Source of the DNA: Pseudomonas aegrilactucae | GTDB taxonomy: Bacteria; Pseudomonadota; Gammaproteobacteria; Pseudomonadales; Pseudomonadaceae | Length of the DNA: 60,031 nucleotides | Assembly: GCF_019168305.1 (NCBI RefSeq) | Contig: NZ_JAHTBI010000067.1 | Coordinates: forward strand, 1 to 60,031 | Reading direction: 5' to 3' | Shown: positions 56,744 through 60,031 of the stretch, piece after piece | Layout: each line of letters starts with the position of its first letter | How positions within the stretch are numbered: the stretch's first letter is position 1 | Notes under the pieces: generated by a model | The model's input: the letters and a program-made list of their open reading frames with translations, nothing else | The model's database searches: none | What the model was told of the DNA's origin: nothing | Made by a program: the position numbers and the translations under genes

Positions 56744-56877
56744 CTGTGTCTACGGACTGACACAGGTTCTCAAGGATGAGCGCCAAGGACATCGCGGGAT
56801 GCGATTCATCAGGACGATGACAGGGAATACAGGGACTACGGAAAAAAATGTGGGCGGGTCATACCGCCCCTTTTTTT
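56744..56877 (+). ncRNA. rsmZ: RsmZ small RNA (Gac/Rsm system)
   Basis: RsmZ sequesters RsmA/RsmE (CsrA-family) proteins and relieves translational repression under GacS/GacA control. The about 134-nt sequence holds eight GGA motifs. Several are in hairpin loops: CTGTGTC-tacggact-GACACAG (56744-56765), CTCA-AGGA-TGAG (56769-56780), ATCGC-GGGAT-GCGAT (56791-56805) and TCATC-AGGAC-GATGA (56806-56820). It ends in GGGCGG-gtcata-CCGCCC plus seven T (56852-56877). The position between rpoS and convergent fdxA is the known rsmZ locus. GacA box and promoter are upstream. Confidence 0.95.
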
Positions 56878-56920
56878 GCCTGTAATAAAGTGCCTCGGCT
56901 TCTGCGTCAGAACGCCGGCG

Positions 56921-56948
56921 AAAAAAAAAGGCCCCGAAGGGCCTTTTT
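56921..56948 (-). terminator. fdxA terminator
   Basis: Read on the minus strand, GGCCC-TTCG-GGGCC is followed by nine T; on the plus strand AAAAA and TTTTT extend the stem. It starts 18 nt past the fdxA stop and may also block read-through from rsmZ. Confidence 0.9.
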
Positions 56949-56965
56949 CAGTGATCCAGTAGCGC

Positions 56966-57289
56966 TTAGCGCTCCAGATCTGCAATCTTGCCGCTCTTGC
57001 CATCCCACTCTTCAGCGTCTGGCAGGGCATCTTTCTTCTCGGTGATATTTGGCCAGATTTCAGCCAGCTCCGCGTTGAGCTCGATGAAGTTCTCCATGCC
57101 GCTGGGCACTTCGTCTTCAGAGAAGATCGCTTGGGCGGGGCACTCAGGCTCGCACAGTGCACAGTCGATGCACTCATCCGGGTGAATGACCAGGAAGTTC
57201 GGGCCTTCGTAGAAGCAGTCCACCGGACAGACTTCTACACAGTCGGTGTACTTGCACTTGATGCAGTTGTCGGTGACGACGAAGGTCAT
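56966..57289 (-). CDS. fdxA: Seven-iron ferredoxin FdxA
   Basis: This 107-residue ferredoxin carries one [3Fe-4S] and one [4Fe-4S] cluster and transfers electrons in the cytoplasm. By analogy with Azotobacter ferredoxin I, Cys9, Cys17 and Cys50 bind the three-iron cluster, and Cys21, Cys40, Cys43 and Cys46 the four-iron cluster; Cys12 and Cys25 are extra. The C-terminal extension (residues about 60-107) is typical of this type. GAGGAG precedes the ATG. It is convergent with rsmZ. The 139-nt gap to mutS shows no gene. Confidence 0.96.
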   Translation of the reverse strand: MTFVVTDNCIKCKYTDCVEVCPVDCFYEGPNFLVIHPDECIDCALCEPECPAQAIFSEDEVPSGMENFIELNAELAEIWPNITEKKDALPDAEEWDGKSGKIADLER

Positions 57290-57428
57290 TTCTAATTTTC
57301 TCCTCAGGCGACGGCAGCGTTCCCTTCCAGACAGGGCCGCTCGGTTCGGTAGATCGGCGGCGAGCCAGGCTAATAACTCGCCACCCCGCCGAACCGCGCG
57401 GGATTCTATCAGTTTGTGAGGTCGCGCG

Positions 57429-59921
57429 TTATAACAGAGTCTTCAGTGCATAGAGCATTTCGATAGCTTGGCGTGGGGTCATGTTGTCCACGTCGAGCTT
57501 GCCGATCTTCTCGATGGCCGGGTGCGGCAGGCTGGCGAACAGGTCGCTCTGGTGTGGCGTGGCGGCCGCACCCTTGCTCGCCGGGGCCGGTTCGTGCGGC
57601 AGGCTGCTGGTTTCCAGGCGGCCCAGGTGCTCTCGGGCACGCTGGATCACCGGTGCCGGCACGCCGGCCAGCTGCGCCACCGCCAGGCCATAGCTCTGGC
57701 TGGCAGGCCCGGGCAGCACGTGGTGCAGGAACACGATGCGCTCGTTGTGCTCGGTGGCATTGAGGTGCACGTTGGCGACCAGTGGCTCGCTGTCGGGCAG
57801 CACGGTCAGCTCGAAGTAGTGTGTGGCGAACAGCGTGTAGGCGCGCAGTTGGGCCAGGCGCTCGGCGGCAGCCCAGGCCAGCGACAGGCCGTCGAAGGTG
57901 CTGGTGCCGCGGCCGACTTCATCCATCAGCACCAGGCTGCGCTCGGTGGCGTTGTGCAGGATGTTGGCGGTTTCGCTCATCTCGACCATGAAGGTCGAGC
58001 GCCCGCCGGCCAGGTCGTCGCTGGAGCCGATACGGGTGAAGATGCGGTCCACCAGCGACAGCTCGCAGCTGGCGGCCGGCACGAAGCTGCCGATATGGGC
58101 CAGCAGCACGATCAGCGCGGTCTGGCGCATATAGGTGGATTTACCACCCATGTTGGGACCCGTGATCACCAGCATGCGGGTGTTGTCGTCCAGGGACAGG
58201 TCGTTGGCCACGAACGGGGTGGTCAACACCTGCTCCACTACCGGATGGCGAGCCTGGGTGATGCGCATGCACGGTTCGTCGACGAAACTCGGGCAGTTGA
58301 GATCAAGGTTCAGCGCGCGCTCCGCCAGGTTGCTGACCACGTCCAGTTCACCCAGCGCAGCGGCAGTGTCCTGCAGCGGCGCGAGGTGGCCGATGAGGGT
58401 TTCGAGCAACGCATCGTAGAGCATCTTTTCGCGGGCCAGGGCACGGCTTTTGGCCGACAGTGCCTTGTCTTCGAAGGTCTTGAGCTCGGGGGTGATGAAG
58501 CGCTCGGCGCCCTTGAGGGTCTGGCGACGGATATAGTCGGCCGGGGCCTGCTCGGCCTGCTTGCTCGGCAGTTCGATGAAGTAGCCGTGCACACGGTTGT
58601 AGCCGACCTTGAGGTTGGCAAGGCCGGTGCGGGCCTTTTCACGCGCCTCCAGGTCGATCAGGAACTGCCCGGCGTTCTCGCTCATCGACAGCAGCTCGTC
58701 CAGTTCGGCGTCGTAGCCGACCTTGAGCACGCCGCCATCGCGGATGACCGCTGGGGGGTTGTCGATGATCGCCTTTTGCAGCAGGTCGGCCAGCTCCGGA
58801 TAGGTACCGGCAATGGCGGCCAGGCGTGCCAGGTGCGGCGCTTCCAGCTCAGCCATGGCGTTCTGCAGCTCGGGCAGGGCGCCGAGGGCGTCACGCAGGC
58901 GTGCCAGGTCGCGCGGGCGGGCATTGCGCAGGCCGATACGGGCGAGAATCCGCTCGATATCGCCAATGTCCTTGAGTTGCGGTTGCAGCTTTTCGAAGCG
59001 ATAGCCGTCGAGCAGGCAGCGGATCGAGCTCTGGCGCGCCTGCAGGACCTTGAGGTCACGCAGCGGGCGGTTCAGCCAGCGGGTCAGCAGGCGGCTGCCC
59101 ATGGCGGTCTGGCAGCGATCGATCACCGATTGCAGGGTGTTGTCGCGGCCACCGGCCAGGTTCACGTCCAGTTCGAGGTTGCGCCGGCTGGCGCCGTCGA
59201 GCACCACGGTATCGTCCAGGCGTTCATGCTTGAGGCTGCGCAGGTGCGGCAGCGCGGTGCGCTGGGTTTCCTTGGCGTAGCCGAGCAGGCAGCCGGCAGC
59301 GCCGATGGCCAGGGTCAGCTTCTCGCAGCCGAAGCCCTTGAGGTCCTGGGTCGCGAACTGCTGGCACAGGCTCTTGCGTGCCGAATCGCGGTCGAAGTCC
59401 CAGGGCGCACGGCGGCGTGAGCCGCGGCGCTTCTCCGCAGGCAGGCCCTGGGGCCAGTCGTCGGGGATCAGCAGCTCGACCGGGTTGACCCGCTCCAGCT
59501 CCGCGAGCAGGTTCTCCCAGCCCTTGAATTCCTGCACGGTGAAGTTGCCGCTGGTGATGTCCAGCACAGCCAGGCCGAACAGGCGCTCGTCACCGAGCAC
59601 GGCGGCGATCAGGTTGTCGCGGCGCTCATCGAGCAAGGCCTCGTCGCTGACCGTGCCCGGGGTGATGATGCGCACCACCTGGCGTTCGACCGGGCCCTTG
59701 CTGGTGGCCGGGTCGCCGATCTGCTCGCAGATCACCACCGACTCGCCCAGCTTGACCAGCTTGGCCAGGTAGCCTTCGGCGGCGTGATAGGGGATACCGC
59801 ACATGGGGATCGACTGGCCCGCCGACTGGCCGCGGGCGGTCAGGGTGATATCCAGGAGTTTTGCGGCCTTCTTCGCATCTTCGTAGAAGATCTCGTAGAA
59901 GTCGCCCATGCGGTAGAACAT
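57429..59921 (-). CDS. mutS: DNA mismatch-repair protein MutS, 5' end disrupted
   Basis: MutS binds DNA mismatches and recruits MutL. From the internal ATG at 59921, 830 residues remain, including the mismatch-contact Phe-x-Glu in GDFYEIF, Walker A [14 protein letters not shown], Walker B [17 protein letters not shown], the ATHYFE motif and a clamp-binding QSDLF near the C-terminus. The expected start is ATG 60009-60011 (MNKAISDLS), in the same frame, but a TGA at 59967-59969 interrupts it after 14 codons. The sequence between is explained by a 2-nt and a 1-nt insertion relative to the expected …NTPMMQQYW. Without these the protein would be about 859 residues. Either the gene lacks its first 30 residues or the sequence near the window edge is wrong. 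Confidence 0.9.
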   Translation of the reverse strand: [830 protein letters not shown]

Positions 59922-60031
59922 CAGCTGGTCCGGGTGCTGGTTTTTCAGCTTCCAGTACTGCTGGCATCATCGGAGTGTTGTCGCGGAGAGATCAGAAATT
60001 GCTTTATTCATCAGGTAGTTAGCTGACTTTT

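Noticed and set aside
57468..59420. A 650-codon plus-strand open frame opposite mutS
   Set aside because: Composition is typical of antisense GC-skewed frames; mutS motifs on the minus strand account for the region.
1..60031. tRNA genes, CRISPR arrays, insertion sequences, integrases or prophage genes
   Set aside because: I looked in the intergenic spaces on both strands and found no cloverleaf-like sequence, no regularly spaced direct repeats and no transposase or integrase motifs.

Overview
This window is a chromosomal segment of a Pseudomonas, most probably of the P. putida group. The evidence is established gene order recalled from that group (plsB–cold-shock protein–rlmA–dapE–ndvB; dapC–glnD–map–rpsB–tsf–pyrH–frr–uppS–cdsA–dxr–rseP–bamA–skp–lpxD–fabZ–lpxA–lpxB–rnhB–dnaE–accA–tilS–pyrG–kdsA–eno–ftsB–ispD; adhC–fghA–ispF–truD–surE–pcm–nlpD–rpoS–rsmZ–fdxA–mutS), high GC codon use, a 344-residue long-form DapD, an LpxA with Met169, and pseudomonad-type REP palindromes. 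No tRNA, rRNA, CRISPR array, insertion sequence or prophage was seen.

Layout. Positions 1-9.5 kb hold mostly minus-strand genes: a DUF4197 protein, a YbaY-like lipoprotein, plsB, a small conserved protein, rlmA, dapE and a GH17-GT2 beta-glucan synthase (ndvB type), with a plus-strand cold-shock gene between. Positions 9.6-13.6 kb hold tcdA facing csdE-csdA, then dapD and yffB. Positions 13.6-17 kb hold an accessory-looking slot between yffB and dapC with pncA, a CPA1 Na+/H+ antiporter and an orphan astacin-like metalloprotease. Positions 17.1-21.9 kb hold dapC, glnD and map. Positions 22-47.5 kb are one long plus-strand core block for translation (rpsB, tsf, frr), UMP kinase, isoprenoids (uppS, dxr, ispD), phospholipids (cdsA, accA), outer-membrane biogenesis (rseP, bamA, skp), lipid A and KDO (lpxD, fabZ, lpxA, lpxB, kdsA), replication (rnhB, dnaE), tRNA modification (tilS), pyrG, eno and ftsB. 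Positions 48.3-60 kb hold a LysR regulator divergent from the glutathione-dependent formaldehyde pathway (adhC-fghA), then ispF, truD, surE, pcm, nlpD and rpoS, the Gac/Rsm small RNA rsmZ, fdxA, and mutS running off the right edge.

The genes mostly serve envelope growth: DapD, DapC and DapE are three successive steps of the succinylase lysine/peptidoglycan branch, PlsB, CdsA and AccA feed phospholipids, Dxr, IspD and IspF feed isoprenoids, and the Lpx/Bam block builds the outer membrane. The right end is a stationary-phase regulatory node: a PsrA-type operator inside nlpD, a hairpin in front of the rpoS ribosome binding site, and rsmZ with a GacA box about 190 nt upstream.

Most of the window is ordinary core genome. 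The items most worth a second look are: an in-frame stop in the 5' end of mutS explained by two small insertions; an ispF start codon placed directly on the T-tract of a terminator-like hairpin whose 3' arm carries the only Shine-Dalgarno-like bases; the orphan metzincin in the yffB-dapC slot; and the dense regulatory sequence laid over nlpD-rpoS-rsmZ.
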